Of a stretch of DNA of 64,000 bases, positions 1-12,500 are shown in pieces. The DNA is taken from positions 22,285,532 to 22,349,531 of the forward strand of contig OY744612.1 of assembly GCA_963556255.1 (NCBI GenBank), given 5' to 3'. The notes below the pieces were generated by a model. It was given only the letters and a program-made list of their open reading frames with translations, made no database searches and was not told the DNA's origin. The position numbers were made by a program, and so were the translations under genes. Positions within the stretch are counted from its first letter, which is position 1. Every line of letters starts with the position of its first letter. This DNA comes from Allolobophora icterica. Its lineage: Eukaryota > Annelida > Clitellata > Crassiclitellata > Lumbricidae.

Positions 1-3000
1 TTTCGTACCTTACCCCGTAAAAATCGAGGTAAACTGCTGATATGAACGCAAATGCAAGCCATCGATTAGCCGTGCCTTCCGATAGGTGATTTCGCTATAA
101 AAGTCATTTCCAATACGCTGAAGGTTCTACCTAATGTATTGGAAGAGGCTTCGTACTTTACCCCGTACAAATCGAGGTATTGGAAGCGATCTAGGCTAAG
201 CTAGGGGCCCGGAAACTGCTGATTAGCCATGCCATCGATTAGCCGTGCCGTGCCATTGCTAAACTCTGATTTCGCTATAAAAGTCACTTCCAACACGCTG
301 AAAGTTACACCTAATGTAGAGGAAGAGGTTTCGTACCTTCCCCGTAAAAATCGAGGTATTGGAAGCGATCTAGGCTAACTAGGGGCCCGGAAACTGCTGA
401 TTGCCGTGCCATTGTTAAACTCTTCCGATAGGTGATTTCGCTATAAAAGTCACTTCCAATACGCTGAAAGTTCTAGCAATTGTAGAGGAAGAGGTTTCGT
501 ACCTTACCCCGTAAAAATCGAGGTATTGGAAGCGATCTAGGCTAAGCTAAGGGCCCGGAAAATGCTGAAATGAACGCCAATGCATGCCATCGATTAGCCG
601 TGCCATTGCTCTTCCGATAGGTGATTTCGCTATAAAAGTCACTTCCAATACGCTGAAGGTTCTACCTAATGTAGAAGAAGAGGTTTCGTACCTTACCCCG
701 TACAAATCGAGGTATTGGAAGCGATCTAGGCTAAGCTAGGGGCCCGGAAACTGCTGATATGAACGCAAATGCATGCCATCGATTAGCCGTGCCATTGCAA
801 AACTCTTCCGATAGGTGATTTCGCTATAAAGGTCACTTCCAATACGCTGAAAGTTCTAGCAATTGTAGAGGAAGAGGTTTCGTACCTTATGAACGCAAAT
901 GCATGCCATCGATTAGCCGTGCCTTCGGATAGGTGATTTCGCTATAAAAGTCATTTCCAATACGCTGAAAGTTCTACCTAATGTATAGGAAGAGGTTTCG
1001 TACTTTACCCCGTACAAATCGAGGTATTGGAAGCGATCTAGGCTAAACTAGGGGCCCGGAAACTGCTGATATGAACGCAAATGCATGCCATCGATTAGCC
1101 GTGCCTTCCGATAGGTGATTTCGCTATAAAAGTCATTTCCAATACGCTGAAAGTTCTACCTAATGTATAGGAAGAGGTTTCGTACTTTACCCCGTACAAA
1201 TCGAGGTATTGGAAGCGATCTAGGCTAAACTAGGGGCCCGGAAACTGCTGATATGAACGCAAATGCATGCCATCGATTAGCCGTGCCATTGCTAAATTCT
1301 TCCGATAGGTGATTTCGCTATAAAGGTCACTTCCAATACGCTGAAAGTTCTAGCAATTGTAGAGGAAGAGGTTTCGTACCTTACCCCGTAAAAATCGAGG
1401 TATTGGAAGCGATCTAGGCTAAGCTAAGGGCCCGGAAAATGCTGAAATGAACGCCAATGCATGCCATCGATTAGCCGTGCCATTGCTCTTCCGATAGGTG
1501 ATTTCGCTATAAAAGTCACTTCCAATACGCTGAAGGTTCTACCTAATGTAGAAGAAGAGGTTTCGTACCTTACCCCGTACAAATCGAGGTATTGGAAGCG
1601 ATCTAGGCTAAGCTAGGGGCCCGGAAACTGCTGATATGAACGCAAATGCATGCCATCGATTAGCCGTGCCATTGCAAAACTCTTCCGATAGGTGATTTCG
1701 CTATAAAGGTCACTTCCAATACGCTGAAAGTTCTAGCAATTGTAGAGGAAGAGGTTTCGTACCTTATGAACGCAAATGCATGCCATCGATTAGCCGTGCC
1801 TTCGGATAGGTGATTTCGCTATAAAAGTCATTTCCAATACGCTGAAAGTTCTACCTAATGTATAGGAAGAGGTTTCGTACTTTACCCCGTACAAATCGAG
1901 GTATTGGAAGCGATCTAGGCTAAACTAGGGGCCCGGAAACTGCTGATATGAACGCAAATGCATGCCATCGATTAGCCGTGCCTTCCGATAGGTGATTTCG
2001 CTATAAAAGTCATTTCCAATACGCTGAAAGTTCTACCTAATGTATAGGAAGAGGTTTCGTACTTTACCCCGTACAAATCGAGGTATTGGAAGCGATCTAG
2101 GCTAAACTAGGGGCCCGGAAACTGCTGATATGAACGCAAATGCATGCCATCGATTAGCCGTGCCATTGCTAAATTCTTCCGATAGGTGATTTCGCTATAA
2201 AGGTCACTTCCAATACGCTGAAAGTTCTAGCAATTGTAGAGGAAGAGGTTTCGTACCTTACCCCGTAAAAATCGAGGTATTGGAAGCGATCTAGGCTAAA
2301 CTAGGGGCCCGGAAACTGCTGATATGAACGCAAATGCATGCCATCGATTAGCCGTGCCATTGCAAAACTCTTCCGATAGGTGATTTCGCTATAAAGGTCA
2401 CTTCCAATACGCTGAAAGTTCTAGCAATTGTAGAGGAAGAGGTTTCGTACCTTACCCCGTAAAAATCGAGGTATTGGAAGCGATCTAGGCTAAACTAGGG
2501 GCCCGGAAACTGCTGATATGAACGCAAATGCATGCCATCGATTAGCCGTGCCATTGCTAAACTCTTCCGATAGGTGATTTCGCTATAAAAGTCACTTCCA
2601 ATACGCTGAAATTTCTAACTAATGTAGAGGCTTCGCAGCTAACCCCATAAAAATCGAGGTATTCGAAGCGATCTAGGCTAAGCTAAGGGCCCGGAAACTG
2701 CTGAAATGAACGCCAATGGATGCCACGATTAGCCGCGCCATTGCTAAACTCTTCCGATAGGTGATTTCGCTATAAAAGTCACTTCCAATACGCTGAAAGT
2801 TCTACCTAATGTAGAGGAAGAGGTTTCGTACCTTCCCCGTAAAAATCGAGGTATTGGAAGCGATCTAGGCTAAACTAGGGGCCCGGAAACTGCTGATTAG
2901 CCGTGCCATTGCTAAACTCTTCCGATAGGTGATTTCGCTATAAAAGTCACTTCCAATACGCTGAAAGTTCTACCTAATGTAGAGGAAGAGGTTTCGTACC

Positions 3001-6000
3001 TTCCCCGTAAAAAATCGAGTTATTGGAAGCGATCTAGGCTAAACTAGGGGCCCGGAAACTGCTGATATGAACGCAAATGCATGCCATCGATTAGCCGTGC
3101 CTTCCGATAGGTGATTTCGCTATAAAAGTCATTTCCAATACGCTGAAAGTTTTACCTAATGTAGAAGAAGAGGTTTCGTACCTTAGCCCGTAAAAATCGA
3201 GGTATTGGAAGCGATCTAGGCTAACTAGGGGCCCGGAAACTGCAGATATGAACGCAAATGCATGCCATCGATTAGCCATGCCATTGCACAACTCTTCCGA
3301 TAGGTGATTTCGCTATAAAGGTCGCTTCCAATACGCTGAAAGTTCTAGCAATTGTAGAAGAAGAGGTTTCGTACCTTACCCCGTAAAAATCGAGGTATTG
3401 GAAGCGATCTAGGCTAAACTAGGGGCCCGGAAACTGCTGATATGAACGCAAATGCATGCCATCGATTAGCCGTACTCTTCCGATAGGTGATTTCGCTATA
3501 AAAGTCACTTCCAATACGCTGAAAGTTTTACCTAATGTTGAAGAAGAGGTTTCGTACCTTAGCCCGTAAAAATCGAGGTATTGGAAGCGATCTAGGCTAA
3601 CTAGGGGCCCGGAAACTGCAGATATGAACGCAAATGCATGCCATCAATTAGCCATGCCATTGCACAACTCTTCCGATAGGTGATTTCGCTATAAAGGTCG
3701 CTTCCAATAGGCTGAAAGTTCTAGCAATTGTAGAAGAAGAGGTTTCGTACCTTACCCCGTAAAAATCGAGGTATTGGAAGCGATCTAGGCTAAACTAGGG
3801 GCCCGGAAACTGCTGATATGAACGCAAATGCATGCCATCGATTAGCCGTGCCATTGCTAAACTCTTCCGATAGGTGATTTCGCTATAAAAGTTACTTCCA
3901 ATACGCTGAAATTTCTACCTAATGTATATGAAGAGGTTTCGCACCTAACCCCATAAAAATCGAGGTATTCGAAGCGATCTAGGCTAAGCTAAGGGCCCGG
4001 AAACTGCTGAAATGAACGCCAATGCATGCCACGATTAGCCGCGCCATTGCTAAACTCTTCCGGTAGGTGATTTCGCTATAAAAGTTACTTCCAATACGCT
4101 GAAATTTCTACCTAATGTATATGAAGAGGTTTCGCACCTAACCCCATAAAAATCGAGGTATTCGAAGCGATCTAGGCTAAGCTAAGGGCCCGGAAACTGC
4201 TGAAATGAACGCAAATGCATGCCATCGATTAGCCGTGCCATTGCAAAACTCTTCGCTATAAAGGTCACTTCCAATACGCTGAAAGTTCTAGCAATTGTAG
4301 AAGAAGAGGTTTCGTACCTTACCCCGTAAAAATCGAGGTATTGGAAGCGATCTAGGCTAAACTAGGGGCCCGGAAACTGCTGATATGAACGCAAATGCAT
4401 GCCATCGATTAGCCGTGCCATTGCTAAACTCTTCCGATAGGTGATTTCGCTATAAAAGTTACTTCCAATACGCTGAAATTTCTACCTAATGTATATGAAG
4501 AGGTTTCGCACCTAACCCCATAAAAATCGAGGTATTCGAAGCGATCTAGGCTAAGCTAAGGGCCCGGAAACTGCTGAAATGAACGCCAATGCATGCCACG
4601 ATTAGCCGCGCCATTGCTAAACTCTTCCGGTAGGTGATTTCGCTATAAAAGTCACTTCCAATACGCTGAAAGTTCTACCTAATGTAGAGGAAGAGGTTTC
4701 GTACCTTCCCCGTAAAAATCGAGGTATTGGAAGCGATCTAGGCTAAACTAGGGGCCCGGAAACTGCTGATTAGCCGTGCCATTGCTAAACTCTTCCGATA
4801 GGTGATTTCGCTATAAAAGTCACTTCCAATACGCTGAAAGTTTTACCTAATGTAGAGGAAGAGGTTTCGTACCTTAGCCCGTAAAAATCGAGGTATTGGA
4901 AGCGATCTAGGCTAACTAGGGGCCCGGAAACTGCAGATATGAACGCAAATGCATGCCATCGATTAGCCATGCCATTGCACAACTCTTCCGATAGGTGATT
5001 TCGCTATAAAGGTCGCTTCCAATACGCTGAAAGTTCTAGCAATTGAAGAAGAAGAGGTTTCGTACCTTACCCCGTAAAAATCGAGGTATTGGAAGCGATC
5101 TAGGCTAAACTAGGGGCCCGGAAACTGCTGATATGAACGCAAATGCATGCCATCGATTAGCCGTCCATTGCTAAACTCTTCCGATAGGTGATTTCGCTAT
5201 AAAGGTCACTTCCAATACGCTGAAAGTTCTAGCAATTGTAGAGGAAGAGGTTTCGTACCTTACCCCGTACAAATCGAGGTATTGGAAGCGATCTAGGCTA
5301 AACTAGGGGCCCGGAAACTGCTGATATGAACGCAAATGCATGCCATCGATTAGCCGTGCCATTGCTAAACTCTTCCGATAGGTGATTTCGCTATAAAGGT
5401 CACTTCCAATACGCTGAAATTTCTACCTAATGTATAGGAAGAGGTTTCGTACCTTACCCCGTACAAATCGAGGTATTGGAAGCGATCTAGGCTAAGCTAG
5501 GGGCCCGGAAACTGCTGATATGAACGCAAATGCATGCCATCGATTAGCCGTGCCATTGCTAAACTCTTCCGATAGGTGATTTCGCTATAAAAGTCACTTC
5601 CAATACGCTGAAAGTTTTACCTAATGTAGAAGAAGAGGTTTCGTACCTTAGCCCGTAAAAATCGAGGTATTGGAAGCGATCTAGGCTAACTAGGGGCCCG
5701 GAAACTGCAGATATGAACGCCAATGCATGCCATCGATTAGCCGTGCCATTGCTCTTCCGATAGGTGATTTCGCTATAAAAGTCACTTCCAATACGCTGAA
5801 AGTTCTACCTAATGTAGAAGAAGAGGTTTCGTACTTTACCCCGTACAAATCGAGGTATTGGAAGCGATCTAGGCTAAGCTAGGGGCCCGGAAACTGCTGA
5901 TATGAACGCAAATGCATGCCATCGATTAGCCGTGCCTTCCGATAGGTGATTTCGCTATAAAAGTCATTTCCAATACGCTGAAAGTTCTACCTAATGTAGA

Positions 6001-7985
6001 GGAAGAGGTTTCGTACTTTACCCCGTAGAAATCGAGGTATTGGAAGCGATCTAGGCTAAGCTAGGGGCCCGGAAACTGCTGATTAGCCATGCCATCGATT
6101 AGCCGTGCCGTGCCATTGCTAAACTCTGATTTCGCTATAAAAGTCACTTCCAATACGCTGAAAGTTACACCTAATGTAGAGGAAGAGGTTTCGTACCTTC
6201 CGCGTAAAAATCGAGGTATTGGAAGCGATCTAGGCTAACTAGGGGCCCGGAAACTGCTGATTGCCGTGCCATTGGTAAACTCTTCCGATAGGTGATTTCG
6301 CTATAAAAGTCACTTCCAATACGCTGAAAGTTCTAGCAATTGTAGAGGAAGAGGTTTCGTACCTTACCCCGTAAAAATCGAGGTATTGGAAGCGATCTAG
6401 GCTAAGCTAAGGGCCCGGAAAATGCTGAAATGAACGCAAATGCATGCCATCGATTAGCCGTGCCATTGCAAAACTCTTCGCTATAAAGGTCACTTCCAAT
6501 ACGCTGAAAGTTCTAGCAATTGTAGAGGAAGAGGTTTCGTACCTTACCCCGTAAAAATCGAGGTAAACTGCTGATATGAACGCAAATGCAAGCCATCGAT
6601 TAGCCGTGCCTTCCGATAGGTGATTTCGCTATAAAAGTCATTTCCAATACGCTGAAAGTTCTACCTAATGTATTGGAAGAGGCTTCGTACTTTACCCCGT
6701 ACAAATCGAGGTATTGGAAGCGATCTAGGCTAAGCTAGGGGCCCGGAAACTGCTGATTAGCCATGCCATCGATTAGCCGTGCCGTGCCATTGCTAAACTC
6801 TGATTTCGCTATAAAAGTCACTTCCAATACGCTGAAAGTTACACCTAATGTAGAGGAAGAGGTTTCGTACCTTCCCCGTAAAAATCGAGGTATTGGAAGC
6901 GATCTAGGCTAACTAGGGGCCCGGAAACTGCTGATTGCCGTGCCATTGTTAAACTCTTCCGAAAGGTGATTTCGCTATAAAAGTCACTTCCAATACGCTG
7001 AAAATTCTAGCAATTGTAGAGGAAGAGGTTTCGTACCTTACCCCGTAAAAATCGAGGTATTGGAAGCGATCTAGGCTAAACTAGGGGCCCGGAAACTGCT
7101 GATATGAACGCAAATGCATGCCATCGATTAGCCGTGCCATTGCAAAACTCTTCCTATAGGTGATTTCGCTATAAAAGTCATTTCCAATACGCTGAAAGTT
7201 CTACCTAATGTATAGGAAGAGGTTTCGTACTTTACCCCGTACAAATCGAGGTATTGGAAGCGATCTAGGCTAAACTAGGGGCCCGGAAACTGCTGATATG
7301 AACGCCAATGCATGCCATCGATTAGCCGTGCCATTGCTAAACTATTCCGATAGGTGATTTCGCTATAAAAGTCATTTCCAATACGCTGAAAGTTCTACCT
7401 AATGTAGAAGAGGTTTCGTACCTTACCCCGTACAAATCGAGGTATTGGAAGCGATCTAGGCTAAACTAGGGGCCCGGAAACTGCTGATATGAACGCAAAT
7501 GCATGCCATCGATTAGCCGTGCCATTGCTAAACTCTTCCGATAGGTGATTTCGCTATAAAGGTCACTTCCAATACGCTGAAAGTTTTACCTAATGTAGAA
7601 GAAGAGGTTTCGTACCTTACCCCGTACAAATCGACGTATTGGAAGCGATCTAGGCTAAACTAGGGAAACTAGCCCGGAAACTACTGGTATGAACGTCAAT
7701 GCATGCCATCGATTAGTCGTGATATTGCTAAACTCTTCCGATAGGTGATTTCGCTATAAAAGTCACTTCCAATACGCTGAAATTTCTACCTAATGCAGAA
7801 GAAACGGTTTTGGTACCTTACCCCGTAAAAATCGAGGTATTGGAAGCGATCTGGTATGAACGTCAATGCATGCCATCGATTAGTCGTGATATTGCTAAAC
7901 TCTTCCGAAAAGTGATTTCGCTATAAACGTCACTTCCAATACGCTGAAATTTCTACCTAATGTAGATGAAGAGGTTACGCCAGTG
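1..7985. repeat. Tandem satellite array (about 165-195 bp monomers) with higher-order repeats
   Basis: About 43 head-to-tail monomers, each carrying blocks such as gatttcgctataaa, cttccaatacgctgaaa and aggggcccggaaact. Spacing between successive gatttcgctataaa blocks is mostly 165-195 bp, with shorter deleted units near 900 and 4,250. Two consecutive blocks, 541-1,417 and 1,418-2,294, look near-identical with a period of 877 bp, so a higher-order repeat exists. The sequence at 1-180 recurs at 6,535 (shift 6,534). Monomers decay after about 7,700 and the array stops near 7,985. The left end lies outside the window. Short ORFs of about 65 aa inside the array are by-products of the repeat, not genes. 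A centromeric or heterochromatic role is possible but not shown. Confidence 0.95.
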
Positions 7986-8940
7986 ATACCAACCCTCCGA
8001 AACCGTTGTTTCAAGGGTGTTCAAACAATGCTTGCCCTTTGGCATCCATGTTACAAGGGTGTCATGTCCGTCAAGGCGTTTCGGGCTTAACAAATGCTGG
8101 TTTTTATACCTTATGCCATGGCTTATTTCAAAGAGTGTATTCTCGGGTTACTTCGGTCCGTAGACGGGGACCTTAAATGGCGTGGCACCGATTCAAATGG
8201 TTAGCGCTGGTGAAGGATTTCACCCGATAAATTCATTGAAAAATGAGCATGTATATTCACTGCGTCCCCAGAATCACCAGTACTGTCTTCCAATTAAAGA
8301 CAATAGAGATTTTATTCCCCGAACACTGTGCTCAACATTATCTACTTCTCAACACTCTATATCTAACATCAGTAATGTCAACTGAATGATCAGACGGTGG
8401 TGGATAGGAGTGGCCACCCTCCCTCACACGACTTACTATGTTGTAAAAAATCGAAGTCGCTAACGCCTTATCCTCCTGGCTTTCGTCCAATCTTCTCCAA
8501 CGGATTCATTCATTCATTCATTCATTCATTCATTCTGGAAATGTATATAGCGCTTCTTCAAGAGACCTACTCAGAGGCGCTCCCAGCCCATCCACGGCTA
8601 AACAGATAGGTCTTGAGTTGTCGATTCGTGACTACAATTTCTGGTGAAGCGCCATCGACTTATGCCCTGCGCATAGCGATGATGGCGCTATAGAAGTCAG
8701 TGAATAATTAGGATCTGTCCTCATCGGGATTAACTTAAGGGACTGAATCTCTCCGACTTAGGCTGCGTGACCATCAAACAGCTGCATGCAGGTCAGCGTT
8801 GTGAAGACTGCAGGAGTCGGTGATTTTCTCTGCAAAGGTCCAGAGTGGGACTCCGCATACACGGTCTTTCAGACGACTTGTCATGCAGACATAAACCGAA
8901 TCTATTTCTATTAATAATTAATTTCTATTACTGAGATAGC
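7986..8940. other. Spacer between satellite and receptor gene, with TE scraps
   Basis: No gene is recognisable. It contains an L2-like LINE/SINE 3' tail in reverse orientation at about 8,505-8,600 (listed separately) and a second gcgctata-type tail near 8,660-8,700. The 5' regulatory region of the receptor gene should lie here, but I see no clear TATA box or initiator. Confidence 0.5.
8505..8600 (-). mobile_element. L2-like LINE/SINE 3' end fragment
   Basis: Read on the minus strand this has the block gggagcgcctctgagtag, then a gcgctata block, then a (TGAA)n tail. This is the same 3' end as the L2-like LINE at 26,440-27,191 and the SINE at 12,925-13,190. Only the tail is present, so it is a severely 5'-truncated insertion. 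Confidence 0.65.
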
Positions 8941-9055
8941 ATGCTAAGCGGCAAGATGACAGTGGATATACGGCTAATCGTAACTTCGGTCATAATCGTA
9001 CAAAGCATCGCTAAAACTGGTTTTGTCCTTTCTAAAATCAGTATCGAGAAAAATG
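8941..9055 (+). CDS. Receptor exon 1: signal peptide
   Basis: ATG at 8,941, with a second in-frame ATG at 8,956. An in-frame TGA at 8,932 closes the frame upstream. The second ATG is followed by a hydrophobic stretch ([13 protein letters not shown]) typical of a secretory signal. The exon ends with G|gtaagt at 9,055 in phase 1, exactly what the lectin exon requires. Which ATG is used is undecided; the shorter start gives the more typical signal peptide. Confidence 0.6.
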
Positions 9056-9502
9056 GTAAGTCTGTCTTTCCATTTAATTAACGTTGTGTTGCTTTTCTTA
9101 TTACCGTGTTAATCAAACAGGCACTTAATATTTTGCCTTCTAAGTATCACACTGTCAGGTCTGGACCGCTTCTGATGGCTTTCCTTGAAAAGACGCTATG
9201 TGTGAATATGCAGTTACGATTTGGCCTATAGCCCGTCTATTTTAGAAACTACTGCTAAGAGCAGTTCTCAAATTCTAAACGGTTCTCCTTCGCCAGAACT
9301 GGCCTGTAAATAGTAGATTCTATTTTTAAGATCTTCCCCTCTGTTATAAATACGTCTTTTAAACAAATCACTTATGTATACTTCATCAACTGTTCAAGAT
9401 TCAACCCCCCTACCCCTACAGCTTTTACTCAGGTCAATTCTAAACAGGATTTCTCAACAAAAGACCCATCATCAACAACAATAATAACTACAATAATATG
9501 GT

Positions 9503-9580
<78 letters not shown>

Positions 9581-12500
9581 TTTAATAATGAGAAATAAAT
9601 ACTGTTTGACATAGTTCAAGAAATAAAATTTAAAAAAGTTATTTCTAAGTTACGGAGGACGAGGTCTGATTTTTCAGACATTCAACAACAGCTCCTAGCA
9701 TAATTTTGTAGACTCCTGAGCGATTACATGTACCTCGGGGGAAAAATAATAATAATAATACTGTCCCTACCCTGTCCGTGGGTTAATCAGTCACATGGCT
9801 TACCTGCTTTCTGCATTAATTGCATTCGTCTACATTACGCCCAATATATATAACTAATTTGCATTAGGGCCTACTCATATAGCAGCAATCTCTCTCTCAC
9901 ACTTGTTTAAAGTAGTTGTTCAAAACAAAAAACAAAAGATAACCATAGAGTTTATGAAATGTTGCGATTTTAGCGCATGTCGAATAAAAAAAATGGGCGC
10001 TGCTCACACACCATGTCACAAATTAATTTTAAATAGTCTACCTAGAGGCATCACGTGGCTGTGTTTTAGTACTGCACAGTTGATGTCGAAGGGCATTGAC
10101 ACTACATTAATAGCCTACCTTATGTCTCTAAACATTACTTCGTTAAAGCGTCTAGTTTTCTCATCCTGGGCCTGATGCATTCTAGATAAATCATGTGAAA
10201 TGCTTCGGTTAAATGTTGCGAGCGACATGTCGGAGAAAATCTGTTTGTTTAGAGACCAATGCACATCAGTTATGGAAGCGTGTAGCCCAGGGCCACTGTT
10301 TGTAAGAACCCTGTGTTCCTTTAATCAGATGGTTTCCTGCTTTTAGAACGAACGGAAGTTCAGTGCAGCGTTACGCAGGTTGCGTTAGTATTCACTATAG
10401 TCCGATCAATGCCCCGCTGTTGAAACGATATCCCTTGCTCGAAGCAAAATGCATGTTTTGGGAGGGGCATGATTTTCCCGTCCTAATTGCTATGTCTCCC
10501 TACCTCCCTCCCTGCCTCCCTCTCTCCACCCACCCACCCACCCACCCATCCATCCATCCATCCATCCATCCATCCATCCATCCATCCATCCATCCATCCA
10601 TCCATCCAATTCATCCATCCATCCATCCATCCATCCAATTCATCCATCCATCCATCCATCCATCCATCTATCCAATTCATCCATCCATCCAATTCATCCA
10701 TCCACCCATCCACCCATCCATCCATCCATCCATCCATCCATCCATCCATCCATCCATCCATCCATCCATCCATCCATCCATCCATCCATCCATCCATCCA
10801 TCCATCCATCCATCCATCCATCCATCCATCCATCCATCCATCCATCCATCCATCCATCCATCTATCTATCTATCCGCATATTTTCCAGACATCCTCCCTC
10901 CTTATCTCTCTCTGGCTCACTGGACCTGGACTTAGTATCCCTGGACAACCCCTCTGACACGACGCAGCGTTCTTGAGTAAACTAATAAACTGGTGCCCTG
11001 CGCTTGACTTTTAAGTAGCACTTCAGAAATTTCGAGATTACGACTACACTGCAGATCCTCTATAATACAGAGATGGTCTGCAGCCATGGGCGGCGATCCC
11101 GGGGGTTGAGGGGGACAAGACCCCCACCTCCTCCACCTTTGACAGTGGGGGGACAAGCCATACATCGGACCCCCAAAATTTTGAAGAAACACCAAAAAAG
11201 GTCATCCAATTTTTTCACTCGTGATCGCGAGAAATATTTGTGACCCCTTGTTTGACCAGATCAGTTCAAAAATGCCCCCCTCCTACCTGTCAAACAAGAT
11301 CGCCGCCACTGTTTGCAGCCATTTATATTTAGGTCTTCCTGTCGTCCTTTTCCGGACAAGGATCCAACCCGACATTCCGTTGGATCTTTTACCATTAAAT
11401 AAGTGTTATAGAAAGAAATATTGGAAATATTGGGCCTCTAAGCCGCTGTTGCCCGAATCAACATTATTTCATTCAATGTCTTTAAAATGTAACTTTTCTT
11501 ATTGCAGATTTACATATTGCCTCGTCTGAGTTTTGTCAGCTGGAGTCATTTGAAGCTAGCTGTTCGTCGAAAGATGAAATCTTACTCATAGAACAAGCTT
11601 TCTATGGACGAATGAAGCTCGGAAGATGTGTAAAGCGTGACTACGGGTTCCTCGGCTGTTCAGCCGATGTTCATTCTCAGCTCGATCGGATTTGTTCCGG
11701 TAGAAGAAAGTGCCAATTTCCAGTGGCTCAACTCCACAGCACGGCACAGCCATGTCCCGGAGATCTTACACCATATCTCGAAGTCAATTATCAGTGTTTA
11801 CAAGGCAAGTGCACACGTAAATAATTTATTCTTTTATGATAATTGTAACTGTGATTAGAAATTCCACTCAGAGCACCTCTTCAACAGAGCAGTACGAGGA
11901 AAAGTCTCCAGCGGTGGTGACTCTTGTTAGCCATACTTTCAGGTGTACTTTCACTAGCAAGGTCTGAGAAGATAGTGGGGTCTTTGAAAGAAAGCCAGAT
12001 GGCGTTTATCCATTAGGCCCTCCTTTTTGTTCTTATATTTGTTCTGTTAATAAACAACGATTAAAATATTTTTCTTCTGTTTTCTTTTCTTGTTAAGTTT
12101 CTTGTTCTTTTAAAAAAATAACGAATTTCATTTTTATTTTCCTCTTAAGTTTTGCCTTTTATGTTAGTATTTCCATCTTTTTCTTTTTCGTGTACAATAA
12201 GAAATTGATTTTATTGTCTTATTGTTTCATCTTCAGTAATAGCAGGATCGGCGAACAAATGTGGCAACAAGGCCCCGATAACACTTTCATCTCATTCCGG
12301 ATATCTCTCCAGCATAGTGACACTGGAGACCGGAAAAGGAAGTCCGGATTGTCCGTGGCGAATACGAGTTTACCCTGGACAGCAAATCAACGTCACGCTA
12401 ATCAACTTTGCGAGATCAGATCCTCCTGCTGCACATTCAGGGAATCTGACTTCAACATCACATCCGAGGATCTGTTACCGACTGGCGAGCATCCGAGAGC

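Larger units (their letters stand above)
9056..11507. other. Receptor intron 1 (repeats only)
   Basis: Contains an (AAT)n tract at about 9,505-9,581, a (CATC)n microsatellite at about 10,529-10,876, a MITE at 11,085-11,311 and a repeated TE-tail fragment at about 10,940-11,060 (related pieces near 40,910-41,010 and 41,105-41,200). No exon is convincing. Confidence 0.5.

Noticed and set aside
3091..4982. Two near-identical 65-66 codon frames on the minus strand of the satellite
   Set aside because: They recur because the monomer recurs; other monomers have stops in the same place and there is no start context or domain.
1..7985. CENP-B box in the satellite
   Set aside because: TTGGAAGCG matches part of the box, but the essential TTCG and CGGG positions are not conserved in these monomers.
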